Both the position numbers and the translations under genes were made by a program. From Pseudomonas sp. PDM14 (lineage in GTDB: Bacteria; Pseudomonadota; Gammaproteobacteria; Pseudomonadales; Pseudomonadaceae): DNA of 64,000 nucleotides. Under the pieces are notes generated by a model. The model had not been told where the DNA came from. It searched no databases and worked only from the letters and a program-made list of their open reading frames with translations. Positions 49,286-58,528 of this stretch are shown here, in pieces; the first letter of the stretch is position 1; every line of letters begins with the position of its first letter. The stretch covers positions 992,001 through 1,056,000 of the forward strand of contig NZ_JACVAQ010000001.1 of the NCBI RefSeq assembly GCF_014851905.1. The letters run 5' to 3'.

Positions 49286-51718
49286 TTACCAGTTGTAGCT
49301 CACCTTGGCCGTGATCTCGCGGCCTGGGTTGTAGTAGTTCGCGCTACCACGACCGACCACATGCTGCTCGTCGAACAGGTTGCTGACGTTGACGGCCAGG
49401 TCAGTGCCCTTGACGATCTGGTAGTTGAACGCGGCGTCGAACAGCGTGGTGGCATCGCTCTTGCCGGTGTTGTTGAAGTCACCGAAGTAGTAGGCGCCGA
49501 CATAGCGGGCGCCCAGGCCGACGCTGACGTCGGTGCCCGGCACGCTGTAATAGCTCCACAGCGAGGCCGAATGCTTGGGCGCCGAGACCATCTCGTTACC
49601 CTTGATCGATACAGCTTCATACGCCAACTTCGTCGGAGACCATGACTGCAGCGCACCGCGCAGCACCTCGGTATCCATGTAGGAGTAGCCGCCGACCAGA
49701 CTGAGGTTTTCGGTCAGCTCGGCCTTGGCCTCCAGGTCGAGGCCGCGCACGCGCTGCTCGCCAACGGTTTGCTGATCGATAAGTCCGTTCGACTGTGCGA
49801 CCGCGGTGGCGACATCTTCCTGGGTCAGCTCGTAGATGGCCGCCGAGAACAGTGCGTTCATCTCCAGCGGCGAATACTTCACGCCCACTTCGTACTGGGT
49901 GCCGCGCTCCGGAGTAACACCGACCTCAGGCGGGGAAACGGACTCCACCATGCTGACGTAGGTGGAAACCTCGTCGCTGACGATGTAGGTCAACGCGCCG
50001 CGGAAAGAGTTTTCCGAGAAGCTGTCCGAGGTCTTGCGTCCGGCCAGGTGGTCATCTTCAGAGACGTCCATGGAGTCATTGCGCACACCGGCCGTGACGA
50101 TGAAGCGCTCATAGAACGACAGGTTCTGCTGCAGGAAGACGGACTTGATGGTGCTGTCCTGATCCTTGTCTTGATAGACCTTGGGAGACGAAACACCGCT
50201 ATATACCGGGTTGGCGGTGTTGATTGGCCCGATATCGCCAAGTGAAGAGAGGCCATATACAGAGACATTCTCGGCAGAGGCATCGAGATACTCCACGCCA
50301 ACGATGCTGCTGCTGTCGATATTTTCGAAGCGCGCGTCGTACTGCAGCATCACGTTGCCATTGAACTGCTCGGCTTCGCTGTCAACACCCAGGTAACCAC
50401 GATCAACTACGGTTCCGACATGCCCAGCAGAGTCGCTGATATAGGCGTAACCGTACTCGTCGCTCAGGTCGCTGTGGCGCATGTTGCTGCGCAGGGTGAA
50501 GCCGTTGTCGAAGTCATGGCTGAAGTTGGCGCTGACGTTGGTGCGCTCGACATCGTGGAAGTTGTAGCTCGGCTCGCCGAAGAACTCGTCGCGGTCGTAC
50601 TCACGATCCATCGGGTAACCGCCACTGTTGGGCGTGTTGTCCTGGCGCAGGTGATCCACCACCAGCGTGGCCGAGGTATAGGCCGTCGGCGCCCAGGTCA
50701 GGCCGCCCATGACGAAGTTGTTGTCGTCCTGGGAGTGGTCGTACTCGCGATCGCTGTCCTGGAACTTGCCGGTGAAGCGGTAGGCCAGGGTCTGCTCTTC
50801 GTTCGCATCGCCGGTATCCAGACCGGTCTCCATGTGGTCGAAGGAGCCATAGGTCGCATAGACCTGGCCGAACTTGCTGAAGCGCGGCTGCTTGGTCACG
50901 AAGTTAACCGAACCACCTGGGTCGGCCGGGCCGAACAGCGTGGAGTTGGCGCCACGCAGAACCTCGATACTCTCGTAGGCGAAGGGTTCCTCGCGCACAC
51001 CGCGCATCGAGCCCAGGGTCAGGCCGTCACGGTAGGTGGTGGCCTGGAAGCCGCGAATCTGGAAGTAGTCGTTGCGGTCGTCGGTGCCGTAGTAGTCGGT
51101 GATCACGCCCGGGGTGTACTGCAGAATTTCCTCGGTAGTACTGGCGCTACGCTGCTCGACTTCCTTCTGGGTCACCACGGAAACCGACGCCGGCGTGTTG
51201 AGGATGCTGGTTGCCACCTTGCCACCGACCCACAATTCCTGAGCCACCACCGAGCCGGAGGAGTCTTCCGCTGTCGCTTGATTGTTGACCAGGATGGGCG
51301 CCAGACGAAACGCCTCTTCGGCTTGCGCCATCTGCAGCCCGTAGCTGCCACCTGCCTGCTGCACCGCCACCAGGCCCGTGCCGGCAAGCAACGCGGCCAA
51401 GCCGTCCGTCACCGAGTAGCTACCCCTCAAACCTGGACTGGTCACCCCCTCGGCCAGGCTACCGGCGCCGACCAGGTACACGCCTGCCTCACGGGAAAAG
51501 CGCGTGAGCGCGCTGGCGAGCGGGCCCGCAGGAATGTCGTAGCTACGCTCGGCGGTAGCCGCGACACTGCCTTCCGCTGCAGCGAGCGGCGACCAGCTCG
51601 CCAGGCTCACAACACTGCCCAGTAATGCCAGGTGAAGCGCCAGGGTCAGTGGGCGCAGGGCAAAGACGTGTGTGGCGGTACCCGGACGGGCAGCGCGCTG
51701 GTGGCAGCGGTGGGGCAT
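49286..51718 (-). CDS. TonB-dependent siderophore receptor with STN signalling domain
   Basis: This outer-membrane receptor of about 810 residues has a signal peptide (cleavage near L-A-A-A-E), an STN (secretin/TonB N-terminal) signalling domain (~residues 55-130, Y-D-I-P-A-G-P-L-A-S-A-L), a plug (with L-R-G-A-N-S-T-L-F-G-P-A-D-P-G-G) and a 22-strand-type barrel ending in the C-terminal aromatic V-S-Y-N-W. STN plus adjacent fecI and fecR marks a transducer that reports ligand binding to the anti-sigma factor. Ligand unknown, a hydroxamate-type ferrisiderophore being one possibility. Start at 51718 fits GAGAGG spacing; 51727 is possible. Confidence 0.92.
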   Translation of the reverse strand: MPHRCHQRAARPGTATHVFALRPLTLALHLALLGSVVSLASWSPLAAAEGSVAATAERSYDIPAGPLASALTRFSREAGVYLVGAGSLAEGVTSPGLRGSYSVTDGLAALLAGTGLVAVQQAGGSYGLQMAQAEEAFRLAPILVNNQATAEDSSGSVVAQELWVGGKVATSILNTPASVSVVTQKEVEQRSASTTEEILQYTPGVITDYYGTDDRNDYFQIRGFQATTYRDGLTLGSMRGVREEPFAYESIEVLRGANSTLFGPADPGGSVNFVTKQPRFSKFGQVYATYGSFDHMETGLDTGDANEEQTLAYRFTGKFQDSDREYDHSQDDNNFVMGGLTWAPTAYTSATLVVDHLRQDNTPNSGGYPMDREYDRDEFFGEPSYNFHDVERTNVSANFSHDFDNGFTLRSNMRHSDLSDEYGYAYISDSAGHVGTVVDRGYLGVDSEAEQFNGNVMLQYDARFENIDSSSIVGVEYLDASAENVSVYGLSSLGDIGPINTANPVYSGVSSPKVYQDKDQDSTIKSVFLQQNLSFYERFIVTAGVRNDSMDVSEDDHLAGRKTSDSFSENSFRGALTYIVSDEVSTYVSMVESVSPPEVGVTPERGTQYEVGVKYSPLEMNALFSAAIYELTQEDVATAVAQSNGLIDQQTVGEQRVRGLDLEAKAELTENLSLVGGYSYMDTEVLRGALQSWSPTKLAYEAVSIKGNEMVSAPKHSASLWSYYSVPGTDVSVGLGARYVGAYYFGDFNNTGKSDATTLFDAAFNYQIVKGTDLAVNVSNLFDEQHVVGRGSANYYNPGREITAKVSYNW

Positions 51719-51886
51719 GGATAGCATTCCTCTCGGGGAGCAAGGGTTGATGAGTGAAGACCCTCAACAGGCGATGCCATGTGGCCGCTCAGAGCGCCGA
51801 TTCGGCGATGTTTCATGTCTTCTCACTGGATAAACCAGCGAGCAGGCGAAACCCGGAACCTTTTTCTGAGTTTTTTCTGGCCTGGC

Positions 51887-52876
51887 TCAACGCCTAGCTT
51901 CAATGCTCGCCCACCAGGGCATGGGCTGCTCGATACGAATCGGCAACGCCGACGCCAGCATGCGCAGCACACGCTCGGAATCCTGGATGGGGAAGTTGCC
52001 GTACACCCGCAGGTCGGCCACTTCATCGGCCACGCCAAGATGGCCCAGGCGATAGCGGCGCAGCTCCTGTACCACCTCGCGCAGGGAGATGTTGTCAGCC
52101 AGCAGCGTGCCCTGGGTCCAGGCTTCACGCGCCGCGTCGGCGGCCAGGCTGTCGCCGATACGCTCGGCGCTGAACGGGGCCTGCTGGCCAGCGCCAACCA
52201 CACGGGTTTCCCCGCTGGCGGTGCGGATTTCCACGGCGCCTTCATAGACAGCCAGCCAGGTGCGCTCGCCGTCGCGGCGCACGTTGAAACGAGTGCCCAG
52301 GGCCTGCAGGCGCCCGTGCTCGGTCTCGACATAGAAGGGGCGCGCGCCCTTGGCGGTGGCGATGAACACCTCGCCACGCAGCAGCGTGACGACGCGTGCA
52401 TGGGCGCTGAAGGCAAGGTCGATGGCGCTGGCGGTGTTGAGCCAGGTGCGGGAACCATCGGCCAGGGTCATTTCGCGCAGCTCACCCGTGGCGGTGCGGT
52501 AATCCGCGCCCAATGCCATCAGGCTCGACGGCAGCAGCGCTTCGCGCCAGCCCAGCCAACCGCACAGGCTGCCAGTGGTGATAACCGCCATCCCGCTCAG
52601 CAGGCGACGCCGCGAGTGCATACGCCCAGCGGCAATTTCCAGCGCATCCGCCGCCAGGCGCGTATCGGCTCGACCAAGCAGCGGTTCGAAATCTTGACTG
52701 ATGCCTTCGACATAACGCCAGGCCTGCTCGTGCAACAGATCCGCACCCAGCCAGGCCTGCCAGCGAGCGTACTGCTGGGCGCTGGCCTGGCCATCACGCA
52801 GGGTGGCGTACCAGTAAGCCGCCTGCTCCAGCACAGCGTGCGACGGCAAGGCCTGCTCGTAGCTACGGCTCTGCAT
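51887..52876 (-). CDS. FecR-family anti-sigma factor / signal transducer
   Basis: This 329-residue protein has an N-terminal cytoplasmic DUF4880 region (Q-A-A-Y-W-Y-A-T-L with W-Q-A-W-L), one TM segment (~residues 90-110) and a periplasmic FecR domain (L-A-D-G-S-R-T-W-L-N-T-A-S, F-Y-V-E-T-E-H-G) followed by a C-terminal STN-binding part. It should hold the sigma factor and receive the signal from the TonB receptor. Its ATG overlaps the fecI-like stop (TGATG), a typical coupling. Confidence 0.92.
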   Translation of the reverse strand: MQSRSYEQALPSHAVLEQAAYWYATLRDGQASAQQYARWQAWLGADLLHEQAWRYVEGISQDFEPLLGRADTRLAADALEIAAGRMHSRRRLLSGMAVITTGSLCGWLGWREALLPSSLMALGADYRTATGELREMTLADGSRTWLNTASAIDLAFSAHARVVTLLRGEVFIATAKGARPFYVETEHGRLQALGTRFNVRRDGERTWLAVYEGAVEIRTASGETRVVGAGQQAPFSAERIGDSLAADAAREAWTQGTLLADNISLREVVQELRRYRLGHLGVADEVADLRVYGNFPIQDSERVLRMLASALPIRIEQPMPWWASIEARR

Positions 52877-53430
52877 CAGCCGAGCGGCTCCTGGCGCAAC
52901 GCAGCAACCGTCGCGCTGGCACGCAGGGTCAGGCACGCGAGCATGGCCTGGGCCACGTACTTGCGCACCATGCGCCCGGAGACTCCCAGCTCTGCGCCGA
53001 CCTCATCGTCGGTCATCTCGCACACCACCGCGAGGATGAAACCCCGCGCGGCCTTGGCCGACAGCGTCTGCAGCATGCCACTGATTTCCTCCAGGGCTTG
53101 CAGCACCGCAGCCTGTCGCTCGGCAGAGGGGTACTGGTCTTCCGGCAGTGCCGCCAGGGTATCGAGCCAGGCGCGCTCGATTTCCTGACGCCGCCACAGG
53201 TTGATGCACAGATTTCTCGCGATGGTGCGCAGGTAGCCGCGGGCCTCGCCCATGCTGGCGAAGCGCGGCGGGCTGGCCCCGCCGATCAGCCGCAGGAAGG
53301 TGTCCTGGGCCAGGTCGGCAGCATCGCAGGCGTGCCCCAGGTGTCGACGCAACCACGCCTGCAACCAGCCGTGGTGGTCGCAATACAGGGTCTCCAGCGA
53401 TGGAGGGGAGACATAGGCAGATGAGCTCAC
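52876..53430 (-). CDS. FecI-type ECF sigma factor
   Basis: This 184-residue sigma-70 family factor has region 2 with D-A-A-D-L-A-Q-D-T-F-L-R-L and R-N-L-C-I-N-L-W-R-R, and region 4 with M-T-D-D-E-V-G-A-E-L-G-V-S-G-R-M-V. It belongs to the iron-starvation group and should transcribe the receptor gene downstream. The start is a GTG with a weak ribosome binding site, so it could be off by a few codons. A good Fur-box-like site lies about 55 bp upstream. Confidence 0.92.
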   Translation of the reverse strand: MSSSAYVSPPSLETLYCDHHGWLQAWLRRHLGHACDAADLAQDTFLRLIGGASPPRFASMGEARGYLRTIARNLCINLWRRQEIERAWLDTLAALPEDQYPSAERQAAVLQALEEISGMLQTLSAKAARGFILAVVCEMTDDEVGAELGVSGRMVRKYVAQAMLACLTLRASATVAALRQEPLG

Positions 53431-53484
53431 AGGCAGTCACCACGCCGCTGGGTGGCGTCCCGCGGGCATCAAGATCTTTAGAGC

Positions 53485-53505
53485 AAATGAGAATTGCTAT
53501 TAATC
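53485..53505 (-). promoter_or_regulatory. Fur box upstream of the fecI-like gene
   Basis: The plus-strand sequence AAATGAGAATTGCTATTAATC closely resembles Pseudomonas Fur boxes (core ATGAGAATNNNTATT). It lies in the 192-bp gap before the sigma-factor gene, in the position needed to repress it when iron is plentiful. Confidence 0.7.
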
Positions 53506-53622
53506 ATCACACGGCAGGCCATCCAGCAGCAACTCGCCACACTACCGACGGGGCATTGCTGCGTAATTACCAGCCCATGGGAAAGCCCAGGGCCGCGCTG
53601 AATACGACCAGTGAGTTGCCGA

Positions 53623-54027
53623 TCAGGGCGCCGGCTTTTCCACCCGCTCCAGCCTGTAGAGCTTGTCGATCTGGCAGATCTGCGGCATCTCGCCCATACC
53701 GTCGAACACCGTTACATGGTCGAGGTGAGTCAACTGACCGATGGTCGAGCTGTAGCCGATGGTGCTGCTGAAGTCGAGGCGATCGCAGTCACGGGTGAAC
53801 TCGAGCAGATAGCGCCGCCCTGGCGCCAGACCGAGCAGGATATGGCGCTTGTCCAGGTACTCCCAGTCGTCGATTTCGTAGCGGCTGATCGACGTCTGCA
53901 ACTCACCTTGGCTCAGCCCCAGCTTGGCCAGGCGATGCTCCAATGGCAGCTGTTCGTCATGCACATGCTCGCTGGAGGCACAGCCACCCAGCGTCAGCAG
54001 CGCACACAGCACCAGGATGGACTTCAT
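53623..54027 (-). CDS. DUF6491-like lipoprotein
   Basis: This 134-residue protein has a lipobox (L-T-L-G-G-C-A-S-S) after a short signal, so it is likely lipidated at Cys18. The mature part contains two Cys in the pattern F-T-R-D-C-D-R-L ... I-C-Q-I-D and the segment H-I-L-L-G-L-A-P-G-R-R-Y-L-L-E-F, matching DUF6491 from memory. Function unknown. The start at 54027 (GGAGGTACCC before ATG) gives the compact signal. Divergent from the glutathione transferase gene. Confidence 0.75.
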   Translation of the reverse strand: MKSILVLCALLTLGGCASSEHVHDEQLPLEHRLAKLGLSQGELQTSISRYEIDDWEYLDKRHILLGLAPGRRYLLEFTRDCDRLDFSSTIGYSSTIGQLTHLDHVTVFDGMGEMPQICQIDKLYRLERVEKPAP

Positions 54028-54286
54028 GGGTACCTCCACTCGGCAGAAACAATTCAGGCCACATGCACGGCCCGCTTTCAACACCAGTCGGATCGGGTAT
54101 TGCGCTGTGCTGACCGCCTACGGCCTGACGGCTCGAGGAGCGACGAAACCCTATAGTGACTCGAGTAGTAGTGGCGCCCCTACCCCGCATCAGCTGACGT
54201 TCGCATGTAAAGTGGCAGCTATCCGCTGATCGCCCTCCGACCTGATGGGCACGGTCATCGGCATCCGCACCCGACAAGGAGCCATG

Positions 54287-54955
54287 ATGATCACCGTTCA
54301 CCATCTGAACAACTCACGCTCGCAGCGCATCCTTTGGCTGCTCGAAGAACTGGGGGTGGAGTACCAGATCAAGCGCTACGAGCGCGACCCCAAGACCATG
54401 CTCGCCCCGGCAGAGTTGCGTGCCGTACACCCACTGGGCAAGTCACCGGTGGTTACCGACGGCGACCTGACCCTGGCCGAATCCGGCGCCATCATCGACT
54501 ACCTCGCCAATCGCTACGATACAGACCTGCTATCGCCCGCCGGCACGCCCGAACGGCTGCGCTGCAACTACTGGCTGCACTACGCAGAAGGCTCGGCCAT
54601 GCCGCCGCTGCTACTGAAGCTGGTGCTCGACAAGGTCGAATCCAGCCCGATGCCCTTCTTCGTCAAACCGATTGCCCGCGGCATCGCGCAGAAGGTCAAG
54701 AAGGCTCTGATCACCCCGCAGTTGAACCTGCACCTGGACTACCTCGAGGGGGAACTGGGCAAGAGCAGCTGGTTCGCGGGCGAGGACTTCAGCGTCGCCG
54801 ACATCCAGCTGAGCTTCCCCCTGGAGGCCGCTACGTCCCGTGGCGGGCTCGACGCCAGCAGACCTCGGCTCAAGGCATTTCTCGAGCGTATCCATAAGCG
54901 TCCGGCCTACCGCCGGGCTCTGGAAAAAGGCGGCGAGTACGCTTACGCCAACTAG
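54287..54955 (+). CDS. Glutathione S-transferase family protein
   Basis: This 222-residue protein has an N-terminal thioredoxin-like GST domain (V-H-H-L-N-N-S-R-S-Q-R-I-L-W-L-L-E-E-L, with the G-K-S-P-V-V cis-Pro and E-S-G-A-I glutathione motifs) and a C-terminal helical domain (~90-210, with F-S-V-A-D-I-Q-L-S). It matches the Beta/Xi-like bacterial GSTs that conjugate or reduce electrophiles. Start at 54287 follows AAGGAG at 5 nt, better than the overlapping ATG 3 bp before. Confidence 0.87.
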   Translation: MITVHHLNNSRSQRILWLLEELGVEYQIKRYERDPKTMLAPAELRAVHPLGKSPVVTDGDLTLAESGAIIDYLANRYDTDLLSPAGTPERLRCNYWLHYAEGSAMPPLLLKLVLDKVESSPMPFFVKPIARGIAQKVKKALITPQLNLHLDYLEGELGKSSWFAGEDFSVADIQLSFPLEAATSRGGLDASRPRLKAFLERIHKRPAYRRALEKGGEYAYAN

Positions 54956-55048
54956 ACCTGCGACGCATTTGGCAAAAGACCGACGCCGACCTGAAACACC
55001 TCGTTTGTTAAGGTGACGCCTCGTTTTTTGCCGGAGCCGCCAACCAGG

Positions 55049-56302
55049 ATGCCGATGAACAGCTATTACACCACCGCACTCGACTGGATCGAACGCCATC
55101 CGGAACTCCACACCCTACTCGGCCTGAGCCTGCTGCTGCTCGGTGCCTGGATCGCCAACTGGATCGTCAAGCGCATCCTCGTTCGCGGCCTGTATCGGGC
55201 GCTCAAATCCACCGCCATGGGCCAGGACAAGGCGCTGGCCGACTCCCATGTGGTCGCACGCCTGGCCAACATCGTGCCGGCGCTGATTCTCACCAGCGGC
55301 ATCAAGGTGGTGCCGCACCTGCCAGCGGCCTTGGTCACCGTGGTGGAGAACGTCTGCAGCGCCTTCATCATTCTGACCATCGCCCTGGCCATCGGCGGCG
55401 TGCTGAACCTGATCAACGCGCTCTACCAGCGTCGCCCCGACGCCCATATGAAGCCGATCAAGGGCTACATCCAGGTCGTCACCATCGTCATCTATGCGAT
55501 TGCGGCCATTCTCATGGTCGCGGCATTGATCGACCGTTCGCCCCTGATCCTGCTCTCCGGTCTCGGCGCGATGGCCGCCGTGCTGATGCTGATTTTCCAG
55601 GACACTCTGCTGTCGCTGGTGGCCAGCGTGCAGATTTCCTCCAGCGATATCATCCGCGTCGGCGACTGGGTGGAAATGCCGCAACTCAACGCCGACGGCG
55701 ACGTGATCGACATCGCCCTGCACACCGTCAAGGTGCAGAACTTCGACAAGACCATCACCACCATCCCGACCAAGCGTTTCATCAGCGACCCGTTCAAGAA
55801 CTGGCGCGGCATGCAGGAATCCGGCGGGCGCCGGATCAAGCGCAGCCTGTACCTGGATCAGACCAGCGTGCGCTTTCTCAGCCCGGACGAAATCGCCCAC
55901 CTGCAGCGCTTCCTGCTGCTCGGTCAGTACCTGACCAACAAACAGAGCGAGCTGCTGAGCTGGAACACCGAACTGGCCGAAGCCGCCCAGGAGCCGGCCA
56001 ATACCCGTAGGGTCACCAACCTCGGCACGTTCCGCGCTTACATAGAGCACTACCTGCGTCAGCATCCGGGCATCAACCAGAACATGACCCAGCTCGTGCG
56101 CCAGCTACAGCCCACCGCCGATGGCCTGCCACTGGAGGTCTACTGCTTCACCAATACCGTGGCCTGGGTGGCGTACGAAGGCTATCAGTCGGACATCTTC
56201 GATCACCTGCTGGCGATCCTGCCGGAATTCGGCCTGCGCGTGTTCCAGCATCCGAGCGGCGCCGACATGCGCGAGTTGCGCCCGCAGTTGCACACACCGT
56301 GA
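55049..56302 (+). CDS. Mechanosensitive channel, MscS/YbdG type
   Basis: This protein of about 417 residues has several N-terminal TM helices (residues ~20-185) and a MscS core with the pore-lining helix and beta domain (I-R-V-G-D-W-V-E-M-P ... I-T-T-I-P-T-K-R-F) and a C-terminal cytoplasmic cage. The insertion after the beta domain (R-R-I-K-R-S-L-Y-L-D) matches YbdG/MscM-type relatives. Releases ions on hypo-osmotic shock. The start could also be 55055. Confidence 0.87.
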   Translation: MPMNSYYTTALDWIERHPELHTLLGLSLLLLGAWIANWIVKRILVRGLYRALKSTAMGQDKALADSHVVARLANIVPALILTSGIKVVPHLPAALVTVVENVCSAFIILTIALAIGGVLNLINALYQRRPDAHMKPIKGYIQVVTIVIYAIAAILMVAALIDRSPLILLSGLGAMAAVLMLIFQDTLLSLVASVQISSSDIIRVGDWVEMPQLNADGDVIDIALHTVKVQNFDKTITTIPTKRFISDPFKNWRGMQESGGRRIKRSLYLDQTSVRFLSPDEIAHLQRFLLLGQYLTNKQSELLSWNTELAEAAQEPANTRRVTNLGTFRAYIEHYLRQHPGINQNMTQLVRQLQPTADGLPLEVYCFTNTVAWVAYEGYQSDIFDHLLAILPEFGLRVFQHPSGADMRELRPQLHTP

Positions 56303-56319
56303 GCAGCAGGGCCTTGTGC

Positions 56320-56338
56320 GCGCGGCAAAAAGCCGCGC
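56320..56338 (+). terminator. Hairpin after the mechanosensitive channel gene
   Basis: A perfect 7-bp stem GCGCGGC / GCCGCGC with loop AAAAA starts 18 bp after the stop. No T-run follows. Confidence 0.45.
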
Positions 56339-56462
56339 AAGCAGGAGCCAATAAACAGACAAAACACGCAATAAAAATTCAGCAAGCAAATAGAAAAGGG
56401 GATTTTCACCAAATTCATCGACATGCTTGCCAGCTTTAGCCTCACTGGTTAGGGTTGACTCC

Positions 56463-56540
56463 ATGAACAACGCCCACACCCTCATTCTGCTACGCCAGCA
56501 CGCCTGCCTACGCCTGGTCAGCCCACGACTGCGTAGCTAA
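56463..56540 (+). CDS. Leucine-rich leader peptide upstream of leuA
   Basis: A 25-codon ORF begins M-N-N-A-H-T-L-I-L-L-R and ends R-L-R-S before TAA, 66 bp before leuA. Six of 25 residues are Leu, several clustered at positions 7-10 and 16-18, which is the pattern of attenuation leader peptides of Leu operons. Codon third positions are GC-rich as in real genes. AGGG lies 8 nt upstream. It is too short for usual gene callers. A downstream attenuator hairpin was not clearly recognised, so the mechanism (transcription or translation attenuation) is inferred. Confidence 0.6.
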   Translation: MNNAHTLILLRQHACLRLVSPRLRS

Positions 56541-56606
56541 AGCGTTTCGCCTGCTCGCCACTCCCTTTCTCGCTTACCCGGCCTGCCGCCACCCAGGATT
56601 CGCACC

Positions 56607-58283
56607 ATGACCATGCTCAAAGACCCGTCGTCCAAGTACCGCCCGTTCACCCCGATCAACATTCCGGACCGCACCTGGCCGGATCAGATCATCGACAAGG
56701 CGCCGATCTGGCTGTCCACCGACCTGCGCGACGGCAACCAGTCGCTGATCGAGCCGATGGACGCCGAGAAGAAGATGCGCTTCTTCAAGTGCCTGCTCGC
56801 CGTGGGCCTGAAGGAAATCGAAGTGGGCTTCCCGTCCGCCTCGCAAACCGATTTCGACTTCGTCCGCGAGCTGATCGAAGGCGGCCACATCCCTGACGAC
56901 GTGACCATCCAGGTACTGACCCAGGCCCGTGAAGACCTGATCACCCGCACCTTCGAGTCGCTCAAGGGCGCCAAGAAAGCCATCGTCCACTACTACAACG
57001 CCACCGCACCGAGCTTCCGCCGCATCGTCTTCAACCAGGACAAGGCCGGCGTCACCGAGATCGCCGTGGAAGCGGCGAAGATCGTCAAGCGCCTGGCCGC
57101 CGCGCAGCCGGAAACCCAGTGGGGCTTCGAGTACTCGCCAGAAGTGTTCAGCTCCACCGAGATCGATTTCGCCGTCGAGGTGTGCAACGCGGTGATCGGC
57201 GTGTTCCAGCCGACCCCGGCGCAGAAGCTGATCCTCAACCTGCCGGCGACCATCGAAGGCGCCACACCGAACAACTACGCCGACCAGATCGAATGGTTCG
57301 GCCGCCATGTCGACCGTCGTGACAGCGTGCTGCTCAGCCTGCACACCCACAACGACCGCGGCACCGGCGTGGCCGCCACCGAGCTGGGCCTGATGGCCGG
57401 TGCCGACCGCGTGGAAGGCTGCCTGTTCGGCAACGGCGAGCGCACCGGCAACGTCTGCCTGGTCACCGTGGCGCTGAACCTCTACACCCAGGGCGTCGAC
57501 CCGCAACTGGACTTCTCCGACATCGACACCGTGCGCAAGGTGGTCGAGGAGTGCAACCAGCTGCCGGTGCACCCGCGTCATCCCTACGTCGGCGACCTGG
57601 TGCACACCGCGTTCTCCGGCTCGCACCAGGATGCGATCCGCAAGGGCTTCGCCCAGCAGGATCCGAACGGCATCTGGGAAGTCCCGTACCTGCCGATCGA
57701 CCCGGCCGACATCGGCCGCGACTACGAGGCGGTGATTCGCGTCAACAGCCAGTCCGGCAAGGGCGGCATCACCTTCCTCCTCGAGCAGGAGTACGGCATC
57801 AGCCTGCCACGCCGCATGCAGATCGAGTTCAGCCAGGTGGTGCAGAAGGAAACCGATCGCCTGGGCCTGGAGATGACCGCCGAGCAGATCTACCAACTGC
57901 TCGACAATGAATACCTCAAGGCCAACAGCCCGTATGCGCTGAAAAGCCACCGCCTGCAGGAAGAAAACGGCATCTGCAACGTCGACATCGACGTCAGCGT
58001 TGACGGCGAGCTGCGCCGCAAGCACGGCACCGGCAAGGGCCCACTGGAGGCGCTGGTCGCCGCCCTGCCGATCAATGTCGAAATCATGGACTACCACGAG
58101 CACGCCATCAGTTCGGGCACCAACGCCCAGGCCGCGGCGTACATCGAGATCCGCGTCAACGGCGGACGCCCGCTGCACGGCATCGGCATCGACGAGAATC
58201 TGACCACTGCGACCTTCCGCGCTCTGTTCAGCGCACTCAACCGCGCCCTGAGCCAGGCCGAGGAAAAGACCCACGCGGCCTGA
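56607..58283 (+). CDS. leuA: 2-isopropylmalate synthase
   Basis: This 558-residue enzyme condenses acetyl-CoA with 2-oxoisovalerate, the committed step to leucine. The HMGL-like TIM barrel shows D-L-R-D-G-N-Q-S near residue 40 and H-T-H-N-D-R-G-T-G with G-N-G-E-R-T-G-N, and the C-terminal LeuA dimerisation/allosteric domain (~430-550) mediates Leu inhibition. This is the longer actinobacterial-type LeuA form found in Pseudomonas. A Leu-rich leader ORF lies 66 bp upstream. ATG at 56607; an in-frame ATG follows at 56613. Confidence 0.97.
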   Translation: MTMLKDPSSKYRPFTPINIPDRTWPDQIIDKAPIWLSTDLRDGNQSLIEPMDAEKKMRFFKCLLAVGLKEIEVGFPSASQTDFDFVRELIEGGHIPDDVTIQVLTQAREDLITRTFESLKGAKKAIVHYYNATAPSFRRIVFNQDKAGVTEIAVEAAKIVKRLAAAQPETQWGFEYSPEVFSSTEIDFAVEVCNAVIGVFQPTPAQKLILNLPATIEGATPNNYADQIEWFGRHVDRRDSVLLSLHTHNDRGTGVAATELGLMAGADRVEGCLFGNGERTGNVCLVTVALNLYTQGVDPQLDFSDIDTVRKVVEECNQLPVHPRHPYVGDLVHTAFSGSHQDAIRKGFAQQDPNGIWEVPYLPIDPADIGRDYEAVIRVNSQSGKGGITFLLEQEYGISLPRRMQIEFSQVVQKETDRLGLEMTAEQIYQLLDNEYLKANSPYALKSHRLQEENGICNVDIDVSVDGELRRKHGTGKGPLEALVAALPINVEIMDYHEHAISSGTNAQAAAYIEIRVNGGRPLHGIGIDENLTTATFRALFSALNRALSQAEEKTHAA

Positions 58284-58298
58284 TGCCTCGCAGCACTG

Positions 58299-58326
58299 AA
58301 AAGGGATGCCTCGGCATCCCTTTTTT
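58299..58326 (+). terminator. Rho-independent terminator of leuA
   Basis: The stem AAAAGGGATGCC / GGCATCCCTTTT with loop TC is followed by T residues, 15 bp after the stop. Confidence 0.92.
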
Positions 58327-58528
58327 ATTGGCCAGCGCCCGGCTGGGTGTTGCCCGACCGTGCTTGCGCCCCTGCTAGCGGAGCATTTCAAGAGGAATCG
58401 ACACGCCCACGACAGGATTAGGCAAATGCCCACGGCGATGCCTGTACTAGGCTTGTCCGACACCTTTCCCATGGCCCGCCCGTAACCGTACGGCGGCGCC
58501 CCGTTCCTTGTGCCCACAGGAGTTGTTC

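Noticed and set aside
51719..51886. Dedicated FecI-dependent promoter before the TonB receptor
   Set aside because: An A-rich stretch is present, but no convincing -10 element of the iron-starvation sigma type could be placed.
56574..58517. Minus-strand open frame of ~650 codons antisense to leuA
   Set aside because: Mirror of leuA codon bias; runs across the leuA terminator; no domain.
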